A stretch of 50,162 bases of DNA from positions 1 to 50,162 of the forward strand of contig JALOCD010000018.1 in the NCBI GenBank assembly GCA_023228025.1, written 5' to 3'. The notes under the pieces were generated by a model, which had not been told where the DNA came from, searched no databases, and saw only the letters and a list, made by a program, of their open reading frames with translations. The translations under genes were made by a program, and so were the position numbers. This document shows, piece after piece, positions 34,050 to 43,100 of this stretch; the first letter of the stretch is position 1; each line of letters opens with the position of its first letter. This DNA comes from Prolixibacteraceae bacterium (GTDB lineage Bacteria; Bacteroidota; Bacteroidia; Bacteroidales; Prolixibacteraceae).

Positions 34050-35258
34050 TCAGGAATTGCCTTTTAACTTGTCGCCCATATAACCTGAACCTGAATTGGT
34101 ATTCTCACTGAAATAAGGAGAGGAGGCTCCATGACCGGCCATACTCTGGGACATCCGCCCGGCGGCATTGCCCATCGCATCCGCTGCCATGCCGGCCCCG
34201 GCTGATGCCATACTGACCACGCTCCGGGAAGAGCTGCTGAACAGGCTGGTTACTTTTTGGCCCAATCCGCCGCCGCCACCTGCATGGACGATATAATTGG
34301 CTACCGATGGTACGGTGAAATAACCCACGATACCGATAATCATGAACACGAGGTAAGCCATGTCCGTTCGGCTGAAAAATGTATCTCCGTAATCCTGCAC
34401 CTGTGAAATATCCAGTTCCAGCATCTTTTCCTGTATCTTTCCGATGATAGAGCCGAAGATGTTGGCCACGGGCAACCACAAAAAGATATTGATGTAGCGG
34501 GCGATCCAGACCGTGAGGGTATGCTGGAACCCGTCAAAGACGGCAATGCCGAATACCAAAGGCCCCAAAATGGCCAATACGATGAGTTGAAACGTTCGCA
34601 GCGTATTGATGCAGAGGGCAGCAGCCTCAAAAAGTACGCACAGCACTTCGCTTATCCATTCCTTGACCGAGTTGCGGAAGTTGTAGGAGGCTTTGGACAT
34701 GGCAAACTGGATGTCGTTTCCAATGCCATTCAACAGGCCTTCACCCGATGGGTCGGCATTGTCATGGGTATATTTATACCACCTGTCACGGTCACCGCTG
34801 CCGCTTTCCCCTACGTACATCTGCCAGGCATCCGTTTTTCGGATGGCTTCTTCTTTCTTCTGCAAAAGCAGGGCAATGGCTTTATCCGAATCCTTTACCA
34901 TTTCAGAAGTAGCGGTGACAGTTGGTTTCATCACCCCGTTTATCATGGCCAGTACAGACGGAAAAATCATTATACAGAAGCCAATGACGAACGGACGGAA
35001 TAACGGATAAAAATCTATCGGCTCCGCATTGGCGATATGCCGCCAGATACGGGACGCGATATACCAGGTGGCCGCAAAACCGGCTATGCCCTGGCCAACG
35101 CCGATCAGTTTACTGCAAAGGGGAACCATCTCATCATAGAGCTGATCCAGCACACCATGCAACCCGTTCATTTCATTTGCCAGTCCCTGTGCCCTGCCGA
35201 TAAAGGGCAATATCATACCCGCCACTGCAACACATGCAGTCTTTGTCCATTTTACCAT
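34050..35258 (-). CDS. traJ: Conjugative transfer protein TraJ (VirB6/TrbL-like)
   Basis: 402 aa. An N-terminal signal-like segment is followed by several membrane helices: IGVGQGIAGFAATWYIAS, LFRPFVIGFCIMIFPSVLAMI, a long soluble stretch with AWQMYVGESGSGDRDRWYKY, and then LIVLAILGPLVFGIAVFDGF, INIFLWLPVANIFGSII and YLVFMIIGIVGYFTVPSVA. The C-terminal ~80 residues are Gly/Ser/Ala-rich. This is TraJ of Bacteroidota elements, a polytopic channel component equivalent to VirB6. It follows the three TraI-like genes by 12 bp. Confidence 0.9.
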   Translation of the reverse strand: MVKWTKTACVAVAGMILPFIGRAQGLANEMNGLHGVLDQLYDEMVPLCSKLIGVGQGIAGFAATWYIASRIWRHIANAEPIDFYPLFRPFVIGFCIMIFPSVLAMINGVMKPTVTATSEMVKDSDKAIALLLQKKEEAIRKTDAWQMYVGESGSGDRDRWYKYTHDNADPSGEGLLNGIGNDIQFAMSKASYNFRNSVKEWISEVLCVLFEAAALCINTLRTFQLIVLAILGPLVFGIAVFDGFQHTLTVWIARYINIFLWLPVANIFGSIIGKIQEKMLELDISQVQDYGDTFFSRTDMAYLVFMIIGIVGYFTVPSVANYIVHAGGGGGLGQKVTSLFSSSSRSVVSMASAGAGMAADAMGNAAGRMSQSMAGHGASSPYFSENTNSGSGYMGDKLKGNS

Positions 35259-35270
35259 GTTTGTAATTTT

Positions 35271-35909
35271 TTAGTTGTTTATGCCATAAATGAGGCGCAT
35301 CGTATTCGCATCGTTCCTCTCTTTTGCACGCTGCAATGCCAGTACGGTGGTATTGTTGTTGAAATGCCGCAAGAACATCAGCTTGTCTTGCATGTCGGCA
35401 AATATCCTGTCAATTGCCCCCAGCCGTTCATCGTCACTCATACGGAGCTGGTTTGCGGTGATGATGGTAACCAGGTTGTCCAGGTTATTGAGGCTTTGTT
35501 CAAACAGGTTATCATACACCCTTCCGAGGTAGGCCAGTTCCTGCTGGTTGAAATTACGATCCCGCTTAAACCGGTTAAACGCCGATTTGTATTCCTTTAC
35601 CAAAATGACCTGGTAATTGATAATGTCGGCCACCCGTTTATAATTCTTCACGCTCGGGCTTACCTCCATCAATGCGTCAAGAAAGGTTTTGTGCAGGCTG
35701 AAATTACCCTGTGACAAATCCCTGATGGTATTGTAGCCACCACTGAGGATTTCATATCCTTTTTTCATGTCCGACAAAATCTGTTTGAACTGTGCCAGTT
35801 TTTCCACGTTCAGCAAAAGCTGGGCGATTTCATCTGCCTGCGCTGAGGCTTTATTTGCCATCGGCAAACTGAATAGTGCTATTACTAAAATGATTATTAG
35901 CTTTTTCAT
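35271..35909 (-). CDS. TraI-like secreted helical protein, paralogue 3
   Basis: 212 aa. Signal peptide (KKLIIILVIALFSLPMANKASA) and a mature all-helical protein: AQLLLNVEKLAQFKQILSDM, NYKRVADIINYQVILVKEYK, NQQELAYLGRVYDNLFEQSL, and the C-terminal ALQRAKERNDANTMRLIYGI. It shares layout and the terminal YGI signature with the two genes just upstream. These are likely periplasmic, coiled helical components of the transfer apparatus, possibly analogous to VirB5/TrbJ minor pilins, which is an inference. It is separated by 2 bp from paralogue 2. I would not use the name tellurite resistance for such proteins. Confidence 0.8.
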   Translation of the reverse strand: MKKLIIILVIALFSLPMANKASAQADEIAQLLLNVEKLAQFKQILSDMKKGYEILSGGYNTIRDLSQGNFSLHKTFLDALMEVSPSVKNYKRVADIINYQVILVKEYKSAFNRFKRDRNFNQQELAYLGRVYDNLFEQSLNNLDNLVTIITANQLRMSDDERLGAIDRIFADMQDKLMFLRHFNNNTTVLALQRAKERNDANTMRLIYGINN

Positions 35910-35911
35910 GG

Positions 35912-36559
35912 TCAGGCTTTTCTAATGCCATACAAAGCACGGCTGGTTTGTACATCATTGTTTTCCCTTATCCGGGATGCTGCAAGTACCATCGTTTCGC
36001 TATGGAAACTTTGGGAGAATGTGTATTTATCCGTCATATCCTTATACAGGACATCAATACGTTCCAACCGCTCATTGTCCTTCATTTCCAGTTTGCCGTC
36101 CGTGTTTACAGCGATCAGTTCATCCAGGGTGTTTTCACAGTCATCCAGCAGCCTGCCCAATACCCTCCCGATATAGTCCAGTTCCTTCCTGTTGAATGCA
36201 CCACTTTCCCGCACCTGGCGGCGGGTCCTGCCATAACCTTGTATAATTGTTACCTGCATGGCTATGATGTCAGCCACTTTCGCATATTGTTTTATTTTCG
36301 GGTTGACGCTTTTCAGGGAATTGAAATAACCGGTATGCAGGTTAAATTCGCCCCGTTTGAAATCTCCGATAGTATTCAATCCCTCTTTTGCGATGGAATA
36401 ACCCTTTTGTGCATAACCGATATGCACCTGCAAGGCCGCAATCTGCTGGATCAGGTACTGCTTTTGAGTCTTTTTTTGCCGGAACCATTCGGCGAAAGTC
36501 TGTGCCTGCGTTGTTGTTACAATTGTTGTGAGCAGGAACAAAATCAGTAATTTTTTCAT
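35912..36559 (-). CDS. TraI-like secreted helical protein, paralogue 2
   Basis: 215 aa from the ATG at 36557-36559, which gives a proper signal peptide (KKLLILFLLTTIVTTTQAQ); the open frame continues 10 codons upstream into the previous gene. The mature protein is helical with KKTQKQYLIQQIAALQVHIG, IKQYAKVADIIAMQVTIIQG, FNRKELDYIGRVLGRLLDDC and the C-terminal SRIRENNDVQTSRALYGI. It shares the same element order as its neighbours. It lies 10 bp after paralogue 1 and 2 bp before paralogue 3. Its function is presumably in the mating pore; there is no enzymatic motif. Confidence 0.8.
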   Translation of the reverse strand: MKKLLILFLLTTIVTTTQAQTFAEWFRQKKTQKQYLIQQIAALQVHIGYAQKGYSIAKEGLNTIGDFKRGEFNLHTGYFNSLKSVNPKIKQYAKVADIIAMQVTIIQGYGRTRRQVRESGAFNRKELDYIGRVLGRLLDDCENTLDELIAVNTDGKLEMKDNERLERIDVLYKDMTDKYTFSQSFHSETMVLAASRIRENNDVQTSRALYGIRKA

Positions 36560-36569
36560 GGTCTCTGTT

Positions 36570-37265
36570 TTAATTGGTTGGTAAACCATATAACTTTTTC
36601 ACTACGTCCACATCATTATTTTCCTTTGCCCGTTGCAGGCTGAGCATGATATTTTGCTTGTTAAACCGGGTCAGGTCGTAATAATTGGCATCCACCTGAT
36701 CGGCTGCTGCATTGATGATTTCAAGTCTTTTGGCATCGCTCATTTGTGTGGTAAAGGAGTTGATGACCAGAAATATCTGGTCGAGGTTTTTGGCGCTCTC
36801 ATCCAATATGCCCGAATATACTTTCGCCATATAACCCAGCTCATCCGCAGTAAAATATTTGTCCTGCCGCAGCAGGTTCCATGCCCGCTGGTACTGCTCT
36901 ACCAATCTTACCTGTTTTTGGGAAATTTCCCGGATGCGCTGGTAATAGGAGATGATGGATTTAACTTTTGCCAGTTCTTCGAAGTAGTCTTTATACAACG
37001 TTTTCTGCCGCTGTGTCCAGTCAGAAATCTCATCCAGTTTCAGTTTGGACAGGGTATTTTCAAGGGTCTTCTGGGCGTTTTGCAACCAGATGGTTTCGTT
37101 TTGCAAACGCTGTATCTGCAGGTCAACCGCTTTGATGACCTTTTTAATACCGGCCTTAATAATTTCCAGTATGGCAACAGGTGTGGCGCCAGACTGGCTT
37201 GCAGGCACCACTGTCAGGGAACAGCACAATACAATCGCCATGATTTTGATATACCGTTTCATCAT
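36570..37265 (-). CDS. traI: Conjugative transfer protein TraI-like, paralogue 1
   Basis: 231 aa (the second Met, at 37262, is an equal choice). Signal peptide (IKIMAIVLCCSLTVVPASQ) and then long helices: IKAVDLQIQRLQNETIWLQN, TLSKLKLDEISDWTQRQKTL, SYYQRIREISQKQVRLVEQY, FTADELGYMAKVYSGILDES and the C-terminal QRAKENNDVDVVKKLYGL. In position (between traG and traJ) and character it corresponds to TraI of CTnDOT-type operons. It is periplasmic and rich in coiled coil. This TraI is unrelated to the relaxase TraI of the F plasmid. Confidence 0.82.
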   Translation of the reverse strand: MMKRYIKIMAIVLCCSLTVVPASQSGATPVAILEIIKAGIKKVIKAVDLQIQRLQNETIWLQNAQKTLENTLSKLKLDEISDWTQRQKTLYKDYFEELAKVKSIISYYQRIREISQKQVRLVEQYQRAWNLLRQDKYFTADELGYMAKVYSGILDESAKNLDQIFLVINSFTTQMSDAKRLEIINAAADQVDANYYDLTRFNKQNIMLSLQRAKENNDVDVVKKLYGLPTN

Positions 37266-37281
37266 TTTTATTTTTTAGGCT

Positions 37282-39759
37282 TTATTTTTTAGGGTTATTG
37301 CTTCTCATGTCGCTGGCCAAAGCAGCGATGCCTTTTTGTATATCACCGCCAAACCTTGCGGCATACGCCTGTACTTTCACCTTTTCCGTTTCTTCCGTTG
37401 TATAGGCCAGGTATTCCTCCATGCTCACTTCCGTGCGGTACACTTTCGATAACATGCCTCCCAGCGAGATAAATACCTCCTTGTATTTTTTAGAGGGGTC
37501 ATTGGCCTTGTTCACCGATAGTACCAGCGCTTTTTCTTTCTCAGTCAGCCCCAGCAGCTCCTGTATCTGGTCAAATTTGTTCTGGTATTTGGACTGATCA
37601 AGCAGTATTTTACAGTCGCTGTTATTGATGATGGCCTGCTTGACTACGGGTGACGAGATGATGTCTTCCACTTCCTGCGTGACGACAATGGCCTCCCCGA
37701 AGAACTTACGCACCGTTTTGAACAGGTACTTGATATATTCTGCAAAACCCTCCTTCATCAGCGCTTTCCAGGCCTCTTCTATTAATATCATCTTCCGGAT
37801 CCCCTTCATTTTCCGCATCTTATTGATGAAAACCTCCATGATGATAATCGTCACTAAAGGAAATAAAATAGGGTGATTTTTGATATTATCCAGTTCAAAG
37901 ACAATGAACCGTTCCTGTAACAGGTCCAGGTTTTCCGTTGCGTTGAGCAGGTAGTCAAATTCACCGCCCTTGTAGTATGGGCGCAATACATACAGGAAGT
38001 TGTTCACATCAAAGTCCCTGTCCTTCACTTTGTCGGATTCCAGCACGCTTACATACTCATTTTTCAGAAAATCATAAAAGGTGTCAAAACAGGGGAACAA
38101 CTCCTGGTGGCTGTCCAGGTAGTTAAAGTACCCGCTGATGGCATTGGACAAGGCCACGTATTCGCTCCGTTTAAATTCTTCATTGTCTTTTTTCCAGAGC
38201 GCCAGCAGCATGGTTTTGATGCTTTCTTTTTTCTCTGTATCCAGAGAATCGCCTTCCCCGATAAAAAACGGGTTGAAGCGTATGGGCTTTTCTTCGGTGT
38301 AAGTGAAGTAATACCCGCTGACCATGTCGCACAGTCCCTTGTAACTATGCCCTACATCAACCAGTACGATATGTGTACCCTGTTCGTAATAACTGCGTAC
38401 CATATGGTTGGTGAAAAAAGATTTACCGCTACCGCTTGGCCCGAGAATAAATTTATTGCGGTTGGTGCAGATACCCATTCTCACCGGCTCATCGCTGATG
38501 TCCACATGCACCGGTTTCCCGGTCAGGCGGTCGCCCAGCCGGATACCTACCGGGCTGAGGGAAGAACGGTAGCCCGTTTCCATGTTCAGAAAACAGGTGG
38601 CCTGCTCGGCAAACGTATCAAAGGTGTCATTCATCGGAAAATCTGCCTCATTGCCAGGGATACCTGCCCAGAATATCTGCGCGGCCCCTGCGGTCTCCTG
38701 TTTGGCCGCCGCATCCATCTGCGCCAGTGCAGAGGACACCTTGTTTTTCAGGTCTTTCAGTTCTCCTTTATCTTCGGTCCACACCAGTACGTTAAAGTGT
38801 GATTTGACAGGCAGGCGTTGCTGGCTGATGGCTTCATTGAGAAAATCATTCGTTGAATCCCTTGCGATCATATTCTCCCGGCTATAAGCCGAAAGGGACT
38901 GGAGCCGAAGCCGCTTACTTTCCAGTTTGCGCAGTGTCTGCTGCGCATCCTCAAGAAAAATGTACTGGTTGTAGATGTGGTTGCAGGAAAGCAGTTGCCC
39001 CAGGGTGCTGGCAAAGCCAATGCTGAACTTGGTCTTGTCGGTGGAATAACAGTCGTAATTGATGCGTGAACCACAGAGGGCTGGCAGATCGGCTGCATCG
39101 CCCAGGGTATAGAGTTGGCAGTACTGGTCACCGATGCGCATGTCTCCGCCCAGCTCCATATCTTTAAAAACAATAGCGGAATCTTTTTCATGCAGGTGGC
39201 AGTAACGTTCTATCAGCCCTGCCTTGTGGCCCTGGCTCATCAGATCAGCCTCTTTTAAGCGGGTCAACCTGACAAATCCACTGTCTTCCAGTATGCGTTT
39301 AAATTGCCCTGCACTGTCCAGAAAATCCTGAAGTAACTGAGGTTTCAATGTTTCTTCCGGTACAATGGATTTTCTGAGTAGGTTTGAAAACAGTGAACTG
39401 GACGGTTTTCTTCCTGCCGGCTTTTTGGTCAAAAGGATGTAACAGGTATGTGCCAGGAAGGGACGCTCATTGAAAAAACGCTCACTGCTCCGTGTCAGGA
39501 AACTGGTGTCCTCTTTTGTGAAATCAGGTCGGTGTTTGCTGTCAATAAACCAGTCCTGTTTATGGAACACACTGAAGCGGGGCAGTATCTTAATGGCCTT
39601 CACCCAGGTCTGGTGAAAGGCTTCGTATTCCTGATCGGACAAGGTGAATATCTCAGGCAGCTCCGCCCGGAACACGATGGTCACATCGCCCTGCCCGGAC
39701 AGGATGCAATCATGCTCTACACCCATAATGGGTAAAATATCATCCAACAACTTTTCCAT
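37282..39759 (-). CDS. traG: Conjugation system ATPase TraG (VirB4-like)
   Basis: 825 aa from the ATG at 39757-39759 (MEKLLDDILPIMGVEHDCIL); a GTG two codons upstream is possible. The N-terminal half is the VirB4 N-domain. The ATPase domain shows Walker A GPSGSGKSFFTNHM (about residues 440-453), Walker B MILIEEAWKALM, and VTQEVEDIISSPVVKQAIINN. It energises assembly and substrate transfer through the type IV channel and sits at the inner membrane. All motifs are intact, so the protein should be active. It lies between traF and the traI-like trio. Confidence 0.95.
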   Translation of the reverse strand: MEKLLDDILPIMGVEHDCILSGQGDVTIVFRAELPEIFTLSDQEYEAFHQTWVKAIKILPRFSVFHKQDWFIDSKHRPDFTKEDTSFLTRSSERFFNERPFLAHTCYILLTKKPAGRKPSSSLFSNLLRKSIVPEETLKPQLLQDFLDSAGQFKRILEDSGFVRLTRLKEADLMSQGHKAGLIERYCHLHEKDSAIVFKDMELGGDMRIGDQYCQLYTLGDAADLPALCGSRINYDCYSTDKTKFSIGFASTLGQLLSCNHIYNQYIFLEDAQQTLRKLESKRLRLQSLSAYSRENMIARDSTNDFLNEAISQQRLPVKSHFNVLVWTEDKGELKDLKNKVSSALAQMDAAAKQETAGAAQIFWAGIPGNEADFPMNDTFDTFAEQATCFLNMETGYRSSLSPVGIRLGDRLTGKPVHVDISDEPVRMGICTNRNKFILGPSGSGKSFFTNHMVRSYYEQGTHIVLVDVGHSYKGLCDMVSGYYFTYTEEKPIRFNPFFIGEGDSLDTEKKESIKTMLLALWKKDNEEFKRSEYVALSNAISGYFNYLDSHQELFPCFDTFYDFLKNEYVSVLESDKVKDRDFDVNNFLYVLRPYYKGGEFDYLLNATENLDLLQERFIVFELDNIKNHPILFPLVTIIIMEVFINKMRKMKGIRKMILIEEAWKALMKEGFAEYIKYLFKTVRKFFGEAIVVTQEVEDIISSPVVKQAIINNSDCKILLDQSKYQNKFDQIQELLGLTEKEKALVLSVNKANDPSKKYKEVFISLGGMLSKVYRTEVSMEEYLAYTTEETEKVKVQAYAARFGGDIQKGIAALASDMRSNNPKK

Positions 39760-39810
39760 ACGCACTTTTTTACCTTGTTCTGTTTTTAATGAATGGCGGT
39801 TCCCTGCCGC

Positions 39811-40128
39811 TTATTTCTTTTGGAGAAAAACTTTCCTGCTGTAGGTTTTGATAACTTTGGGAACCTGCCGCCGGGCGATGGCTTTCATCAGACCATGTTC
39901 CCCGTATGTGCCGCTCATGCCGTAGATCTTCACGACCAGTACTGTCCCTGCAACCAGGATAATCCCGATGCAGATCAGGGAGGGGATGCCGATGATGTAC
40001 ATGACGGCAAACAGGATGAGCAAGGCAACGACCCCGCCGCCCAGGTACCAGATATACTGGGCCCTCAACCCCTTGAACTCGATGCTCCTGTTAATGCCTT
40101 TATTGATTTGATATACGCTGTTTGCCAT
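39811..40128 (-). CDS. traF: Conjugative transfer protein TraF (DUF4133, VirB3-like)
   Basis: 105 aa. NSVYQINKGINRSIEFKGLR, then two adjacent membrane helices (YIWYLGGGVVALLILFAVMYIIG region; LICIGIILVAGTVLVVKIY) and a basic C-terminus. This is the DUF4133/TraF family of Bacteroidota elements, comparable with VirB3, usually coupled to the VirB4-like ATPase encoded downstream (traG, 51 bp away). Here it is separated from traE by the methylase-helicase and one small gene. Confidence 0.9.
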   Translation of the reverse strand: MANSVYQINKGINRSIEFKGLRAQYIWYLGGGVVALLILFAVMYIIGIPSLICIGIILVAGTVLVVKIYGMSGTYGEHGLMKAIARRQVPKVIKTYSRKVFLQKK

Positions 40129-40146
40129 AACTGTTTTTTTATTGGG

Positions 40147-43100
40147 TTATAATCGCATCCGGCTGCGTTGCATCCGTTGTTCATCCACTACCGGGTTATG
40201 TAGCGGCACGATTCCTTTATCAGGTACTTTATTGCCGTTTACTTTGGCAAGAATGGCCTGCATCGCATCTTCCGGAACCATTTTTATAACGGGTACCGCT
40301 GTGTCAGGCTCCAGCTTTTGACCGGGAAGGTTATTTTGCCTTAACTGGTTCTCCTGTATTTTTATCGTGATCTCCCTTTCCAGCCGGGACAGTTCACTTT
40401 TCATCTGCTGCAATTCCGCTTCTTTGCCGAAAGGCTTAGTTGTGAGCTGCGCTATCATTGGAATGTCTTTTTCCAGTTCCTGTAAATTCTTTTGGTATTT
40501 TTCTTTCAGGCTGTCCACCCGGTCAATGGCATTCAGGAAATGACGTGCCGCCAGTTTGGGGTTATCGACATTCGGTATCCCATTGGTATAAGTGTATTTG
40601 ATGCCCTCCGGTGAACGCCGGGCATAGAAGCTGTTTGAATACCGGTATTCAAACATGCCTTTTTCTTCATAAGACTCCCGCTGCCTGCGGATGTACAGCT
40701 CAAAACCATATAGCATACCTATTTTCTGTTCGTCCGTCCTGTCTTCTCCCGGTTTCCATGTTTCGTACAGTTCGATCAGGTGTTTGCCTATTGCTTCGGC
40801 ATCTTTTCCGTTAAAACCATCCAGCATCACAGGATTGGCCTTTGTACCGTCCTTCTCCAATTGCAGCCTGCTTTTGTACCAGGTATCATCCCCGGTCAGT
40901 TTATCCAATGTTTTTACCGTAGCCGTCTTTTCCTTTTGAAGTTCTTCCCACTGTGTTTTTGAACGGGATACTTCCTTGAAATGCGCTTTTCTCAGGCTTT
41001 CCATCACCGCAATTTTCTTTTCCAGTTTTGATTTTTCCAGCAGTGTTGTATCGCCTGAGAGCACGGCGATGTATTCCGAAAAATTCATCCCGCTTTTTTC
41101 ATCTGCCGCCCCTTCATCAATGCTGCGCACACTGAGTTCACAGTTTTTCATCTGGCTGATGAAGGTTTGTTTGTTCTTCAGCAGGTTGAACTTGTAGTTG
41201 TCCAGTGACTGCTCCACGGCATAGATGTAATTATGCACTTTGTTATAGTACTGCTCTTTCGCCAGCACATTACCCTGCCTGGCCCCGCGTCCGTTGCGCT
41301 GTTCCAGTTCCGACGGCTTCCAGGGTATATCCAAATGGTGCATCGCCACAACCCGTTGCTGCACGTTCAGTCCTGTACCCGCCTTTTCCGTACTGCCGAT
41401 CAGGATGCGGATTTCACCGGCATTCATTTTCCGGAACAGCTCGGGTTTTTGTTTATCTGTCCAGTCATGGATAAAAGTGATTGCTCTGGCAGGGATGTCA
41501 AAATCCCGAACCAGTTTTTCTTTCAGGGCATCATAGAGATTAAAGTCGTCAGGCCGAGGCGTACCAATATCCGAAAAGACGATCTGTGTCCCTTTATGGC
41601 CGTGGCTGTGGTGGAACAGTTCCGCTACTTTCCGGGCGCAGACGTTAACCTTGTTGTCCGGGTGGTCGCTGTATTTGCTCTGATCAACCAGGCGCATATC
41701 TGCTGACATTTTTTTTGCGTAGTTGGTCGCAATCAGCATTCGCCCTTTGTCTTCGTCTTCACTTAATTTTCCCCGGCCAATAAGCGTCCCGTCACCTGTT
41801 TTGGCGAATTGCATCAGGTTTTTGATGAACTCGCTTTGTTCCGGAGTGGGTTTAATGTTGACCAGCGTTTCATTAATTCCCGGTTTGTCCAGACTGATGT
41901 GTCTGGCCGTCTTATAATCGGTGATCTCATTGTAGAACAGGGCCAGTTCGGGTACCTTGATAAAATGACGGAAACGCTCTTTTGCGATAATCTCATTGGT
42001 AACCGAAAACTCAAAATCAGTGGTTTTGCGAGCGAATACCGCCGCCCAGCCGTCAAAGTTTTCAATACGCTGCCGCTCCATTTCCTTTGGCCGCAGATAT
42101 TTGAACAGCAGGTACATTTCCGTCAGGCTGTTGGAGATGGGTGTTCCGGATAAAAAGGTAACGCACAGGTCAGCATTGAATTTTTCCTGTAAGGTGCGCA
42201 CGGCAAACAGCATATTGAGCGCTTTCTGGCTCCCTTCCATATTGCCCAGCCCGGCCACCCGGTTGTGCCGGGTAGTAAAGGTCAGGTTCTTGAATTTATG
42301 CGCTTCATCCACAAACAGGTGGTCGATGCCCATTTCCTGAAAGTTGATACCCGCATCTTTCTTTTCTTCAATATTTTTCAACACGCCCTTTAATTGGCCT
42401 TCCAGGTTGTTCTTGCGTATTTCCAACCCTTTCAGCATCCGCTTGGAAATATCGCCACCCAAATCTTTCAGTGTTTCCAGGTCACGCTCCACATTATCCA
42501 GTTCTGCCTGGAATATCTCTTTCTGGATCTGTGGTGATTGTGGTATTTTACCAAACTGATCATGGGTCAGGATGATGCAGTCCCAGTTGTTGTTCTTGAT
42601 TTCATGGAACAGGCGCAGGCGTTTGTCCGGGGTAAAATCATTCTCTCCCGGGGCCAGGATCCGGGCAAGTGGATAGGCTTTGTGGTACGTCTCTGCAATC
42701 TGGTTCACATTGGCCTTCAGCGCCAGGATCATTGGCTTATGCACGATGCCCAGCCTTTTCATTTCAGTAGCGGCAATGATCATGGTAAGTGTTTTTCCCA
42801 GCCCCACTTCGTGATCGATCAGGGCACCACGGTTCTGCACGATACGCCATGCCGCATTTTTTTGCGAGCTGTACAGCTCCTCAATGCCCAGGGCTTTTTT
42901 GTCCAACCCTGGAAAACGCTGGTGGCTGCCATCGTATTCCCGCAGCACGTAGCAATTAAAGGTTTGGTTATACAGGCTTTCCAGGAGCTTCTTATCGCTG
43001 TCCGGCAGCTCCCGCAACCAGTCCGTGAACCCGTTGCGTATGTTCTCAATCTTCTGGTGGGCAAGCTGTATGGCTTCATTGTCGGGCAGGCGAATGGTCT

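Noticed and set aside
36633..37292. 219-aa plus-strand ORF opposite the first TraI-like gene
   Set aside because: It is antisense to a gene with a signal peptide and paralogues. It has no family resemblance and is a shadow of the biased codon use.
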